Shown here in pieces: positions 1 through 7,871 of a stretch of 38,982 nucleotides of DNA. Under the pieces are notes generated by a model. The model saw nothing but the letters and a program-made list of their open reading frames with translations. It ran no database searches and was not told the origin of the DNA. Both the position numbers and the translations under genes were made by a program. The first letter of the stretch is position 1. Every line of letters starts with the position of its first letter. Origin of the DNA: Lachnospiraceae bacterium (GTDB lineage: Bacteria > Bacillota > Clostridia > Lachnospirales > Lachnospiraceae); assembly GCA_011959925.1 (NCBI GenBank), contig BLMD01000400.1, positions 1 to 38,982 of the forward strand. Reading direction: 5' to 3'.

Positions 1-581
1 GGTTAGAGAGCAGCGTAGAAGCGACAAAGGGTGTTGCCATGGTATATGACGCAGAGTACATTCGTGCCGATTTTTACAGAAGCAGCGCCGGGTATACCAG
101 GAATGCGGCTGATTTTTACGGAAATGAGGAGTATCCGTATTTAAAAAGTACGGACTGCCGGATGGATCTTCCGTCGGAAGATTTTTTGAAAGTTGTGTTT
201 TATACGCCGGAAAAATTTATCGAGCAGGGGGGAGATTTGTTTTCGGAGGAAACGAGACAGGCGGCGGCGGAAAAAACGGCGGCGGAGCTGCTTTCTGTCA
301 TCGAAATTACCAAGCGTGAGGATGCGGGATATGTAACGGAACTTTCCGTTGAGGGAAATCTGCATTCCGGCGAGGAGGTGCGTTTGGCGTATGACTGGAA
401 TTCTTCTGCATTTTCGTTTCAGGAAGTAGACGGAGAGATTCGGGTCATGACAAAAGGGCTGGGACATGGGCTGGGATTAAGTCTGTATGGAGCCAATGAA
501 CTGGCAAAAGAAGGGTTTTCCTATAAAGATATCTTAAAATATTTTTATTCTGAAATCGAATTTGTCACGCAGTATGATTGA
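1..581 (+). CDS. spoIID: Stage II sporulation protein D (SpoIID/LytB domain), 5' end missing
   Basis: The frame is open from the left edge, so the gene begins outside the window and only its C-terminal ~193 residues are seen. The visible part starts with a segment of the type SVEATKGVAMVYD followed by FYRSSAGYT, the usual SpoIID/LytB pattern in which a Thr/Ser-rich motif follows an 'A-T-x-G' turn, and near the end has GLGHGLGLSLYGANELA, matching the family's conserved 'GHGVGMSQYGA' block with the last part of the domain. SpoIID is a lytic transglycosylase that, with SpoIIM and SpoIIP, removes septal peptidoglycan to drive engulfment during sporulation. The following gene is a SpoIIQ-like protein, which supports the assignment over the related LytB amidase enhancer. 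Fairly sure of the family and reasonably sure of the name. Confidence 0.85.
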   Translation, partial: LESSVEATKGVAMVYDAEYIRADFYRSSAGYTRNAADFYGNEEYPYLKSTDCRMDLPSEDFLKVVFYTPEKFIEQGGDLFSEETRQAAAEKTAAELLSVIEITKREDAGYVTELSVEGNLHSGEEVRLAYDWNSSAFSFQEVDGEIRVMTKGLGHGLGLSLYGANELAKEGFSYKDILKYFYSEIEFVTQYD

Positions 582-669
582 ATAAAACTTCAAAATACGC
601 ACAAACTATAGTCAGCAGCGTTATCAAACGTAACGTGAAACAGCAAATATGACTATGGATGGTGATGAT

Positions 670-1491
670 ATGAGAAGAGGAAATAATTTTTTTCGGCGCA
701 ACCAATATAAAATAGCGGCTGTTTGTCTGGCGGCGGCTATTTTAGGACTGACAGGAGCTTATGTATATACCGCCAGGGGAACCGGAGAAGAAGAAAACCA
801 GCAGGTAGCCGTAAAAGAGACGGAAAAGGCAGAGAGAAAGACGGTTGCAAAAAAGGAAACGGAACCGAAACAGGAAACGGAACAGGACAGCAGAAAGACG
901 GCGATCGCTTCGACCGTGGTAAAGCCCAAGAAAGAGATACCAACAAGAACAAAAACAGTTGCAGAGCCGGAAAATGCGGCGGATACGGCGAAAGCAGAAG
1001 ATAACGAAACGGGACAGACTGCGGAAGATGAAACGGCAGAAACGGCAGCCGTTTTGGAGCCGGCGGCAGACCTTCACTTTGACGCGCAGGCAGGACTCGT
1101 CTGGCCGGTAGAGGGCGCAGTGATTTTAGACTACAATATGGAACAGACGGTATATTTTTCGACCCTGGACCAGTATAAATATAATCCGGCGGTGATCATT
1201 TCGGGAAATGTCAACGATAAAGTAAAAGCGGCGGCAAACGGCAAGATCACCGATATCTCGACAAATGAAGTGACCGGATGCACGGTAACGATGGACCTTG
1301 GAGACGGATATACGGCTGTTTACGGACAGTTAAAAGAAGTTCCGTATGAAGCAGGGGCGTATTTGGAGGCCGGAAATACGATCGGTTTTGTCAGCGAACC
1401 TACAAAGTATTATTCGCTGGAAGGAAGCAATGTATATTTTGCATTGGAAAAAGACGGAGAACCGGTAGATCCGGTTGAATTTTTCCAATAA
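670..1491 (+). CDS. spoIIQ: SpoIIQ-like M23/LytM-domain sporulation protein, metal ligands missing
   Basis: The protein has a short basic N-terminus, one membrane segment (about residues 13-33), a long Glu/Lys/Thr-rich linker (~35-125), and a C-terminal LytM/M23 peptidase fold. The fold is recognisable from [21 protein letters not shown] and [15 protein letters not shown]. In active M23 enzymes these blocks carry HxxxD, YxHL and HxH. Here the positions read as Gly/Asn, Gln and Asn-Val-Tyr, so zinc binding and peptidase activity are probably lost. That fits SpoIIQ, the forespore half of the SpoIIQ-SpoIIIAH channel, whose LytM domain serves as a binding scaffold. Placement right after spoIID agrees. 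I place the start at 670 because GGTGAT lies just upstream; in-frame ATGs at 649 and 655 lack a better site. Confidence 0.8.
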   Translation: MRRGNNFFRRNQYKIAAVCLAAAILGLTGAYVYTARGTGEEENQQVAVKETEKAERKTVAKKETEPKQETEQDSRKTAIASTVVKPKKEIPTRTKTVAEPENAADTAKAEDNETGQTAEDETAETAAVLEPAADLHFDAQAGLVWPVEGAVILDYNMEQTVYFSTLDQYKYNPAVIISGNVNDKVKAAANGKITDISTNEVTGCTVTMDLGDGYTAVYGQLKEVPYEAGAYLEAGNTIGFVSEPTKYYSLEGSNVYFALEKDGEPVDPVEFFQ

Positions 1492-1503
1492 AAGATTTTT
1501 TCC

Positions 1504-1532
1504 TTGAATTTTTAAGGAAGCACAAGTATAAT
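1504..1532 (+). promoter_or_regulatory. Predicted sigma-A promoter for the GIY-YIG/helicase pair
   Basis: TTGAAT, a 17-base spacer and TATAAT, starting 13 bases after the spoIIQ stop. Transcription would start near 1539, just ahead of the terminator-like hairpin at 1553-1592. Confidence 0.55.
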
Positions 1533-1552
1533 GTGTGTAGTGTTTTACAGGT

Positions 1553-1600
1553 GAGTCGTTCTATGCAGATATATGACGGCATAGAGCGGCTCTTTTGTTG
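1553..1600 (+). terminator. Rho-independent terminator (spoIIQ end, or attenuator of the next operon)
   Basis: A 14-bp stem (1553-1566 with 1579-1592, two G-T wobbles) and a 12-base loop, followed by TTTTGTTG. It can end spoIIQ transcription. Because a good promoter lies between spoIIQ and this hairpin, it would also sit in the leader of the GIY-YIG/helicase transcript. Confidence 0.7.
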
Positions 1601-1661
1601 CGCGGTGTGCCCGGTACAGATTCGGGCATATCCCAGAAGACGGCGGCAGGGCGGGATACTT

Positions 1662-1949
1662 ATGGAACAGAAGGAAAATGTCAGTTATACATATATTGTG
1701 GAATGCAGCGACGGTACGCTTTATACCGGGTGGACCAATAATATAAAAAAACGGATTTTAGCCCATAATGCGAAAAAAGGAGCGAAATACACGCGTTCCC
1801 GTACGCCGGTGAAACTGGTATATTTGGAACAGGCAGATTCAAAAGAACAGGCGATGCGGCGGGAGGCGCAGATTAAACAGCTAAGAAAAAGCGAAAAAGA
1901 ACAGTTAATCAAAAACAGAAAGGAATTATATGGACACAATCAGATTTGA
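1662..1949 (+). CDS. GIY-YIG nuclease superfamily protein (YhbQ/UPF0213 type)
   Basis: A 95-residue single-domain GIY-YIG protein. The N-terminal strand pair reads [17 protein letters not shown] (family: [17 protein letters not shown]), followed by the helix with the conserved Arg ([11 protein letters not shown]), then [16 protein letters not shown] and a Glu/Ala-rich helix with [11 protein letters not shown]. Members are small predicted structure-specific or RNA/DNA nucleases whose cellular role is poorly defined. The frame is open further upstream, but the ATG at 1662 is preceded by a G-rich stretch and begins exactly where family members begin. The 3' end overlaps the helicase start by 20 bases, so the two are translationally linked. 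Confidence 0.85.
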   Translation: MEQKENVSYTYIVECSDGTLYTGWTNNIKKRILAHNAKKGAKYTRSRTPVKLVYLEQADSKEQAMRREAQIKQLRKSEKEQLIKNRKELYGHNQI

Positions 1950-3525
1950 CGAGTTGGGGCTTATGCCGCAGATTTTACGCGGGATAGAAGAGATGGGATT
2001 TGAGGAGACGACGCCGATTCAGGCGAAGGCAATTCCCGTCGTAATGGAAGGGAAAGACGTCATCGGGCAGGCACAGACAGGAACGGGAAAGACGGCGGCA
2101 TTTGGGATTCCGATGCTGCAGAATGTAGATCCTTCGTTGAAAAAGACACAGGTTCTGATTCTTTCTCCTACCAGGGAACTTGCGATCCAGGTGGCGGAAG
2201 AGCTTCGGAATCTGGGCAGATATATGCACGGCATTAAGATCCTGCCGGTGTACGGCGGGCAGGATATTTCAAAGCAGATCCGCTCGTTAAAAGGAGGCAT
2301 TCAGATTATCGTGGGTACGCCGGGACGTGTGATGGACCATCTCCGCAGAAAAACAATCCGCTGCGATGAAGTGCATATGATCGTTCTCGATGAGGCGGAC
2401 GAAATGTTAAATATGGGTTTTCGGGAAGATATTGAGACGATTTTGGAATATATTCCCGAAGAACGCCAGACGGTTTTATTTTCCGCTACGATGCCCAAAC
2501 CCATTTTGGAGATAACAAGAAAATACCAGACGGATGCGGTTACCATCAAAGTGGTGAAAAAAGAATTGACGGTATCCAATATCGAACAGTATTATTATGA
2601 CGTCAAGCGGAAAGATAAGGTGGAAGTGCTGACCCGCCTGCTCGATTATTACAATCCGAAAGGATCGATTGTTTTCTGCAATACGAAGCGGATGGTAGAC
2701 GAACTTTCCCATGAACTGACGCTGCGTGGATATTTTGCGGAAGGCCTGCACGGCGATATGAAGCAGGCGCAGAGAGACCGTGTGATGTCGAATTTCAGGA
2801 AGGGAAAAACCGATATTTTGATCGCTACGGATGTTGCGGCGAGAGGACTGGATATCGACGATGTGGAAGCGGTTTTTAATTTTGATATTCCGCAGGACGA
2901 CGAATATTATGTACACCGGATCGGGCGGACCGGACGCGCCGGAAGGATGGGCAAGGCGTTTAGTTTCGTCAAAGGAAAAGAAGTCTATAAATTAAAAGAC
3001 ATCATGCGTTACTGTAAAACGAAAATCTATGCGCAGCCCATTCCTTCTTCCGAGGACGTTGCCCAGATGAAAGCGGAAAAGATCATGGACAAGATCACAG
3101 CGATTGTCGAAGAAGAAGATCTGCGGGAGATGATTAATTTTATTGAGAAACAGGTCAATGAGTCCGATCTGACGGCAATGGATATCGCCGCTGCGTTTTT
3201 GAAGCGTGAACTGAGCGGAGCGGATACGGTACCGGACAATTACAGCGCGGGCGGGTTTGACTTTGGCAATACGGGCGCGGAAGACGGCATGGTCCGCCTG
3301 TTTATCAATATCGGCAAGAAACAGAAAGTAAGGCCGGGCGATATCTTAGGAGCGGTTGCCGGAGAAAGCGGTATACCGGGCGATGTGGTCGGAGCGATCG
3401 ATATGTATGATAAATATACGTTTGTAGAAGTTCCGCAGGAGCACGGAAAAAAAGTGCTTGCGGCGATGAAAAATGCCAGGATCAAAGGACATGACATTCA
3501 TGTGGAACCTGCCAACAGCAGATAA
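1930..3525 (+). CDS. DEAD-box ATP-dependent RNA helicase with DbpA-type RNA-binding domain
   Basis: A 531-residue helicase with every DEAD-box motif in order: Q motif (GFEETTPIQ, ~24-31), AQTGTGKT (48-55), PTREL, TPGR, DEAD (154-157), [22 protein letters not shown] and [11 protein letters not shown]. The C-terminal ~78 residues (from [20 protein letters not shown] to HDIHVE) form a DbpA/CsdA-type RNA-recognition domain. This architecture belongs to the DeaD/CshA/DbpA group, which unwinds RNA in ribosome assembly, mRNA decay and cold adaptation. I do not choose between those names. The gene overlaps the upstream GIY-YIG gene and ends just before a strong terminator. Confidence 0.95.
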   Translation: MDTIRFDELGLMPQILRGIEEMGFEETTPIQAKAIPVVMEGKDVIGQAQTGTGKTAAFGIPMLQNVDPSLKKTQVLILSPTRELAIQVAEELRNLGRYMHGIKILPVYGGQDISKQIRSLKGGIQIIVGTPGRVMDHLRRKTIRCDEVHMIVLDEADEMLNMGFREDIETILEYIPEERQTVLFSATMPKPILEITRKYQTDAVTIKVVKKELTVSNIEQYYYDVKRKDKVEVLTRLLDYYNPKGSIVFCNTKRMVDELSHELTLRGYFAEGLHGDMKQAQRDRVMSNFRKGKTDILIATDVAARGLDIDDVEAVFNFDIPQDDEYYVHRIGRTGRAGRMGKAFSFVKGKEVYKLKDIMRYCKTKIYAQPIPSSEDVAQMKAEKIMDKITAIVEEEDLREMINFIEKQVNESDLTAMDIAAAFLKRELSGADTVPDNYSAGGFDFGNTGAEDGMVRLFINIGKKQKVRPGDILGAVAGESGIPGDVVGAIDMYDKYTFVEVPQEHGKKVLAAMKNARIKGHDIHVEPANSR

Positions 3526-3530
3526 TAAAA

Positions 3531-3572
3531 AATACTTAGCCAGACAGTATGTAGGGCTAAGTATTTTTTTTT
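3531..3572 (+). terminator. Rho-independent terminator after the helicase gene
   Basis: Perfect 11-bp stem (AATACTTAGCC at 3531-3541 with GGCTAAGTATT at 3555-3565) followed by a run of T. Confidence 0.9.
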
Positions 3573-3646
3573 GAAACCATATGGACATCCCGTGCATCTA
3601 ATGAACAGAAAGCGAGATAGCCATGGTACCGCAGAAAGGAGGACAC

Positions 3647-4171
3647 ATGAAAACACTTGTAATAAAAGCCCAGCGCGGCGATACGGACGCATTTGCCCGG
3701 TTGATCGAACGGATGACAATGGATCTGTACAAAGTCGCAAGAGGGATATTAAACAATAAAGAGGATATTGCGGACGCAATCCAAAATACCGTCTTAATCT
3801 GTTTTGAAAAACTAACAACGTTACGGCAGCCTGCTTATTTCAAAACCTGGATGATACGTATTTTAATCAATGAATGCAACCAGATCATCCGCAGTTATGG
3901 AAAGGAGAGGCAGATGGAGGAGTTTTGGGAGCCTGCAGATGAAAATGCTTCCATGGAACAGGTCGAGTTTTGTCAGCTGCTGGAGGCGTTGGATGAAAAA
4001 TACCGGCTGATTTTTATCTTATATTATGCCGAAGGATTTAGGGTTTCCGAAATTGCACAGGTTCTGGATTTGAAAGAGGGAACCGTCAAAACAAGGCTCT
4101 CAAGAGGCAGAGAAGCGCTGGCAAAAGAATATGGGATAGAGAGAAAAAAATCAGGAGTTCTTTCAATGTAA
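3647..4171 (+). CDS. ECF-type RNA polymerase sigma factor
   Basis: A 174-residue sigma-70 family protein with only regions 2 and 4. Region 2 spans about residues 10-75 (FARLIERMTMDLYKVARGIL, EDIADAIQNTVLICFEKL, KTWMIRILINECNQIIR). Region 4 spans ~110-165 (LEALDEKYRLIFILYYAEGF, VSEIAQVLDLKEGTVKTRLS). The start at 3647 is set by an AAAGGAGG site six bases upstream; an ATG at 3623 has no such site. The following gene, 20 bases downstream, encodes a membrane protein with an N-terminal segment typical of anti-sigma factors. The pair therefore looks like a classic ECF/anti-sigma unit responding to an envelope signal. The regulon cannot be deduced here. Confidence 0.92.
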   Translation: MKTLVIKAQRGDTDAFARLIERMTMDLYKVARGILNNKEDIADAIQNTVLICFEKLTTLRQPAYFKTWMIRILINECNQIIRSYGKERQMEEFWEPADENASMEQVEFCQLLEALDEKYRLIFILYYAEGFRVSEIAQVLDLKEGTVKTRLSRGREALAKEYGIERKKSGVLSM

Positions 4172-4191
4172 AAGATAGGAGGTTTTATCAT

Positions 4192-5277
4192 ATGCAGTAC
4201 AGCGAAAAAAAAATAATGCGGATTTTAAAGGGTGAGGCAGACGTGCCGAAAGAAGTGACGGCACGCATAGATCAGACGATTCGTCAAATCAAAGAAAACA
4301 GCGGGGACAGGAACATGAGAAAAAGAGGATTCCGCTGCCATGCCGCGGCGGCAGTGGCTGTGATTATACTGTTTGGCACGGTAACAGCGGGGGCGGCAGG
4401 TTTTTTCCTCTGGAATCAGGATGTGGCAGAGATGTTTGGCGCAGACGAAGCGCAGCAGAGGGAACTGGTACAAAAGAAGGTGACAGGTCCGGTGGAGGCA
4501 GATGCAGAGGATCAGGGAGTCACGATTTCCCTGGAACAGTCTCTGGCGACGGAAAAGTATATGTATCTGTATTTTAAAATTACTGCGCCCAAAGGCATGA
4601 AATTGTCGGAACGGACATTTTTTGAGGAACAGGAACTTCTGGTAGACGGAGAGAGACTGAAGCTGAATTATTCCGGGGGCATACAGGAGGGGACAAAAGA
4701 TCCGGAGGAACATGTCATTTATTGGGAGTATTTTGTGCAGTGTTCGGAAAGAGACTATATGAACGGAAAAGAACTGACGGCGCATTTTCAGAATATGATT
4801 CAATTTCAGGAGGACAGAACGCTGGAACCGGAGCTTGTGCAGGAAGGAAGCTGGGATGTGAGCTGGACGGTGGAATATGCATCGACGGAACAGATGTTTG
4901 AAATAAATCAGCCGCTTCAGGGATCGGATACGGTTGTGAAAAACATTGTGATTTCTCCGATTTCAATGGAAGTGACCTATGACCTGCCGAGGAAAAAAGT
5001 GCCGATTCAGGCGTATACAGAGGACGGGGAGACAGAAGAACGTTTTGAATGGGCAGAACCGGATGTGATTCCTTCGCAGTACCGTATGAAAGACGGGACT
5101 CTGGAAGATATTGTAACCGGAGTGATCGGATCGGCAGGATATCTCAATACGGATGAGAGCGATACGACATATGTGACAAGCTTTGGCTGCAGGAAAGTAT
5201 ATTCGACGGATGAGATCTGCGGTGTTGTCTTTGTCAATCAAAATACAAATCAGACATATGAACTTACATTAAGATAA
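4192..5277 (+). CDS. Probable anti-sigma factor, DUF4179-type membrane protein
   Basis: 361 residues: a short cytoplasmic N-terminal region (1-50) with amphipathic helices, one membrane segment (about 50-73, HAAAAVAVIILFGTVTAGAA) and a large extracytoplasmic beta-rich part. The stretch FFLWNQDVAEMFGADEAQQ, immediately after the membrane, followed by EDQGVTISLEQSLATEKYMY, is the signature I associate with DUF4179. Such proteins sit beside ECF sigma factors and are thought to hold the sigma at the membrane. An excellent AGGAGG site precedes the ATG, and a bidirectional terminator follows. The anti-sigma role is inferred from context; no zinc-binding anti-sigma motif (HxxxCxxC) is present. Confidence 0.75.
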   Translation: MQYSEKKIMRILKGEADVPKEVTARIDQTIRQIKENSGDRNMRKRGFRCHAAAAVAVIILFGTVTAGAAGFFLWNQDVAEMFGADEAQQRELVQKKVTGPVEADAEDQGVTISLEQSLATEKYMYLYFKITAPKGMKLSERTFFEEQELLVDGERLKLNYSGGIQEGTKDPEEHVIYWEYFVQCSERDYMNGKELTAHFQNMIQFQEDRTLEPELVQEGSWDVSWTVEYASTEQMFEINQPLQGSDTVVKNIVISPISMEVTYDLPRKKVPIQAYTEDGETEERFEWAEPDVIPSQYRMKDGTLEDIVTGVIGSAGYLNTDESDTTYVTSFGCRKVYSTDEICGVVFVNQNTNQTYELTLR

Positions 5278-5285
5278 AAGAATAA

Positions 5286-5328
5286 ACCGGTCATGCTCCG
5301 AGGGGGAGTATGACCGGTGTGTGTTTTT
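5286..5328. terminator. Bidirectional terminator between anti-sigma gene and queT
   Basis: 14-bp stem ACCGGTCATGCTCC (5286-5299) with GGAGTATGACCGGT (5305-5318), one wobble. It is flanked by GTGTGTTTTT on the plus strand and a T-rich run on the minus strand, so it can serve both convergent genes. Confidence 0.8.
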
Positions 5329-5370
5329 ACCATTGTTTAGCCGGCAGTTTGGTCTTGCAGAAAGAGGGAT

Positions 5371-5910
5371 TCAGGAGAGCCTGTCCGTCTTTTTAGCCGG
5401 CAGAGTTTTTTTATCGGAAACGCCTGCCTGAAAAATGACATTGCGGTATTTCATTAAAATGCCAAGAAGAACCATTCCCAATACGCCGCAGGATAGGAGT
5501 TCGCCGATGCCTACGGTCAGCATAAAATAAGGAATAGATCCGTCAAACTGATAAACGTAAGCAAGGATAAAAGGTACGATCAGTGTGTTTGCAAGGATCG
5601 GCGGAATCGGCGCGGCCCAGAGAAATCTGCGGAGCGCATAGGTTCCGATTGCACCGAGCAGGGTTGCAAGGCTTCCGAACAGGATGTCAAGCGGCATACA
5701 GCCTGTCAGCAGATTGCTGAGCAGACAGCCGATGGTCAGTCCCGGAATGGCTGCCGGAGTAAAAAACGGCAGAATCGTCAACGCTTCGGAAAAACGGATC
5801 TGGATGGCATAATTTGCCAGGCCAAGCGCGTTTGCAAGAAGCGTCAGCACGACGTACAATGCGGCGATCATAGACGCCTGGGTGATAAACAGTACTTTTT
5901 TGTCTCTCAT
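5371..5910 (-). CDS. queT: QueT family transporter (substrate-binding S component for a queuosine precursor)
   Basis: A 179-residue, strongly hydrophobic protein with about five or six membrane segments. The N-terminal ITQASMIAALYVVLTLLANAL, the IQIRFSEALTILPFFTPAAIPGL block and the GCLLSNLLTG/DILFGSLATLLGA segments are characteristic of the QueT family (COG4708). These are energy-coupling-factor S components thought to import preQ0/preQ1 or queuine for tRNA queuosine synthesis. The shared EcfA/EcfT module is not in this window. The ATG is preceded by AAAGGAG. A sigma-A promoter and a possible preQ1 riboswitch lie upstream, which would agree with the substrate. Confidence 0.85.
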   Translation of the reverse strand: MRDKKVLFITQASMIAALYVVLTLLANALGLANYAIQIRFSEALTILPFFTPAAIPGLTIGCLLSNLLTGCMPLDILFGSLATLLGAIGTYALRRFLWAAPIPPILANTLIVPFILAYVYQFDGSIPYFMLTVGIGELLSCGVLGMVLLGILMKYRNVIFQAGVSDKKTLPAKKTDRLS

Positions 5911-5920
5911 ATGTTGTTTT

Positions 5921-5963
5921 CTCCTTTAGTTTTGTTTTTCGTCAGGAAGGTCTCGAACTGACG
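5921..5963 (-). promoter_or_regulatory. Candidate preQ1-I riboswitch aptamer in the queT leader
   Basis: Read on the minus strand, a CGTCAG stem arm (5958-5963) and its partner CTGACG (5940-5945) enclose a short loop TTCGAGACC. An A-rich tail (GAAAAACAAAACTAAAGG) follows and runs into the Shine-Dalgarno sequence. A short P1 stem, small loop and A-rich tail folding back over the ribosome site is the preQ1-I layout; the tail resembles the ACAAAACAAGG of the well-known Thermoanaerobacter aptamer. The exact specificity cytosine and P2 pairing were not proven by eye, so this is a candidate. The gene controlled (queT) is a known preQ1 riboswitch target. Confidence 0.45.
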
Positions 5964-6010
5964 TTAGTATTTTGGAAATGCCTGGGGTTGACAGACGTTT
6001 CCGAACATTT

Positions 6011-6038
6011 ATTATACATGGGTTTTGGAAAAAGTCAA
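6011..6038 (-). promoter_or_regulatory. Predicted sigma-A promoter of queT
   Basis: On the minus strand: TTGACT, 16 bases, TATAAT. It gives a leader of roughly 90 bases containing the candidate preQ1 element. Confidence 0.6.
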
Positions 6039-6059
6039 GGCAGAGATTAAAAACAGGAA

Positions 6060-6088
6060 TTGACACAGTGTATGGTTTTTGTTATGAT
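6060..6088 (+). promoter_or_regulatory. Strong predicted sigma-A promoter upstream of the 40-codon ORF and rtcB
   Basis: TTGACA (6060-6065), 17-base spacer, TATGAT (6083-6088): near consensus. It lies about 95 bases before a small ORF with an AAAGGAGG site and about 340 bases before the rtcB start. Confidence 0.7.
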
Positions 6089-6182
6089 GCAACAGAACAA
6101 AGCTTTGCCGTTTTACAGCGGTTTGCTTCGGTTCCTGGTTACTATGGAAGAAGCGATTGGCACGAACGAAAGGAGGACAATG

Positions 6183-6305
6183 ATGAAACAGATAGATCAA
6201 AACCAACAACAGCACACAGGAATGTTCGCGGAGAGCGGATTGTCCGATTTTCGGGTTCGGAGCGTATCACAGGTATTTCAGGTCGAAAGACTTCGGTTAT
6301 ATTGA
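6183..6305 (+). CDS. Small 40-aa ORF, possible leader peptide ahead of rtcB
   Basis: This short frame begins at an ATG six bases after a perfect AAAGGAGG (6169-6176); another ATG at 6180 is too close to the site. It is positioned ideally behind the consensus promoter at 6060-6088. The peptide is hydrophilic, with a Gln-rich start (KQIDQNQQQH) and a C-terminus ending in ERLRLY, and resembles nothing I recognise. A terminator-like hairpin follows 46 bases after its stop and precedes rtcB. Such a layout suggests either a translated leader controlling attenuation or an independently transcribed small-protein gene. I see no membrane segment or signal peptide. Coding is supported by the ribosome site only. 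Confidence 0.4.
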   Translation: MKQIDQNQQQHTGMFAESGLSDFRVRSVSQVFQVERLRLY

Positions 6306-6351
6306 TTCTGCATCCAGTTTGCGTTTTCGAAGACTGATTTGGGCAGTCCGG

Positions 6352-6382
6352 CATCTCTGGCGTGAGACAGAGGTGTTTTTTT
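6352..6382 (+). terminator. Terminator-like hairpin between the small ORF and rtcB
   Basis: 8-bp stem CATCTCTG (6352-6359) with CAGAGGTG (6368-6375, one wobble) followed by seven T. It lies 45 bases before the rtcB start, so it may terminate or attenuate transcripts from the 6060 promoter. A competing small hairpin GACTG/CAGTC sits at 6332-6348. Confidence 0.6.
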
Positions 6383-6426
6383 GCGCTCATTTTGCGGAAA
6401 AACACCGGACAGGAGAGCAAAATACA

Positions 6427-7557
6427 ATGAAAACAATACATGGAGTCTATGCATTTGCAAAAATATTCACAGATACAATAGAAGACTATGCGTTATCGCA
6501 GATACAGCTGCTCTGCGACAATCCGGCGTTTGAGGGATGCCGGATCAGGGTAATGCCGGACGTGCATCCGGGAAAGGTGGGAACGATCGGATTTACATCT
6601 ACGGTGAGCCGCCGGATTCTTCCGCAGGTGGTCGGCATTGATCTTGGCTGCGGCGTAACGCTCGTAAAATTGAAACAGAAAAAGGCGGAATTTCAAAAAC
6701 TGGACAAAGTCATCCGGGAGCGTGTTCCGTCCGGTTTCTGCGTTCGCAGCAAACCGCATAGATATGTTCGGGAGTTTGACTTACTGCAATTAAACTGCAT
6801 CGAGCATATTTCTGTAGAAAAGGCAGAGGTAAGCCTGGGAACCCTTGGCGGAGGCAATCATTTTATCGAGCTGGACCGGGACGAAGCGGGAACGCTTTAT
6901 GCGGCGGTTCATTCGGGCAGCCGCAGCCTGGGAAAGACAGTGACGGAATTCTATCTTGCAGAAGGACAGAAAGCATTGAAAAAGCAAAACCTCTCGGTTC
7001 CTTATGAAATGACATATCTGGAAGGAAATTTAATGGAACAATATCTGCACGATGTGCAGATTGTGCAGGAATATGCAAAATGGAATAGAATTGCCATTTT
7101 GGATGAACTGATCAAAGGGATGAAGTGGAAAACAGAAGAGATGATTTCCTGCGTGCATAATTATATTGAAGATACCGGAGGGAAGCGGATGCTCCGAAAA
7201 GGCGCGATTTCTGCAAAAAAAGGCGAGCCTGTGATGATTCCCGTCAATATGCGCGACGGAATACTTCTGGGCGTGGGAAAGGGAACGGAAGACTGGAATG
7301 TTTCTGCGCCGCACGGCGCGGGACGGATTTTGAAACGGGACGAAGTCAAAGAACGTTATACCGTATCCAGGTTTCGATCTGAGATGAAAGGCATTTACAG
7401 TTCCTGTATCGGTGAAGATACATTAGATGAAGCGCCGTTTGCCTATCGGACACTGGATGAAATAAAAGGGCAGATTGGCGATACCGTAGAGATAAAAAAG
7501 AGAATCCGCCCGGTCTATAATTTTAAGGCAGGGAGATCACAGACGAAAAGAAGATAG
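6427..7557 (+). CDS. rtcB: RtcB-family RNA ligase (3'-phosphate/5'-OH, GTP and Mn dependent)
   Basis: 376 residues from the ATG at 6427, set by AGGAG at 6411; the frame is open further upstream, but that extension runs through the terminator hairpin. RtcB signature blocks are all present: MPDVHPGKVGTIG (Asp45, His47), GIDLGCGV (Cys75, Mn ligand), GTLGGGNHF (Asn144, His145), HSGSRSLG (His162), CVHNY (His244) and SAPHGAGR (His296, the guanylylated histidine). RtcB seals RNA ends carrying a 2',3'-cyclic or 3'-phosphate and a 5'-hydroxyl and acts in tRNA or rRNA repair. It is shorter than E. coli RtcB (~408 aa), as are many Firmicute members. No archease or RtcA lies nearby; the next gene is a small Cys-rich protein 17 bases downstream. 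Confidence 0.92.
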   Translation: MKTIHGVYAFAKIFTDTIEDYALSQIQLLCDNPAFEGCRIRVMPDVHPGKVGTIGFTSTVSRRILPQVVGIDLGCGVTLVKLKQKKAEFQKLDKVIRERVPSGFCVRSKPHRYVREFDLLQLNCIEHISVEKAEVSLGTLGGGNHFIELDRDEAGTLYAAVHSGSRSLGKTVTEFYLAEGQKALKKQNLSVPYEMTYLEGNLMEQYLHDVQIVQEYAKWNRIAILDELIKGMKWKTEEMISCVHNYIEDTGGKRMLRKGAISAKKGEPVMIPVNMRDGILLGVGKGTEDWNVSAPHGAGRILKRDEVKERYTVSRFRSEMKGIYSSCIGEDTLDEAPFAYRTLDEIKGQIGDTVEIKKRIRPVYNFKAGRSQTKRR

Positions 7558-7574
7558 AAAAAGGAGCAGATCAT

Positions 7575-7754
7575 ATGGCGAAATACAGAGAAATACCGTG
7601 TAAATATTACGTTGCGCTTGGCGTTTGTACCAAAGGAAGAGAAGCAGAGCATAAAAAATATTGCCAGCACTGCGGCAAATATTGTCCGCGGGCGAAAGTA
7701 AGATGCATAAACCGGAAGAAACAGTACAATGAAAAAATGAGGGGGAATTTGTAG
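7575..7754 (+). CDS. Small Cys-rich (zinc-ribbon-like) protein downstream of rtcB
   Basis: A 59-residue frame starting at an ATG behind AAAGGAGCAG, 17 bases after the rtcB stop. It is basic and carries Cys at 9, 17, 30, 33, 37 and 43. The core CQHCGKYCPRAKVRC (residues 30-44) looks like a compact metal-binding knuckle, and the tail is Lys/Arg rich. Operon position suggests transcription with rtcB, and a basic zinc knuckle could bind RNA, but function is inference. It is not a family I can name. Codon use and the ribosome site support it being real. Confidence 0.65.
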   Translation: MAKYREIPCKYYVALGVCTKGREAEHKKYCQHCGKYCPRAKVRCINRKKQYNEKMRGNL

Positions 7755-7871
7755 AAATAAAGAAAAAATTATTGTATACTGGAAAATATCCAAAAAGTCT
7801 TTTCTATAGATTATGAAATAAACGAAATAAATAGTATTTTAGCCAGATGAACAAAGTGGCAGAAAGGAAGA

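Noticed and set aside
742-1077. Long antisense frames over spoIIQ and similar overlaps
   Set aside because: They mirror the codon pattern of the plus-strand gene, lack ribosome sites and encode low-complexity Arg/Phe/Leu-rich peptides.
3572-3600. ECF-type promoter (TGAAACC ... CGTG) before the sigma gene at 3647
   Set aside because: Spacing of about 13 bases is too short for known ECF promoters, which use about 16.
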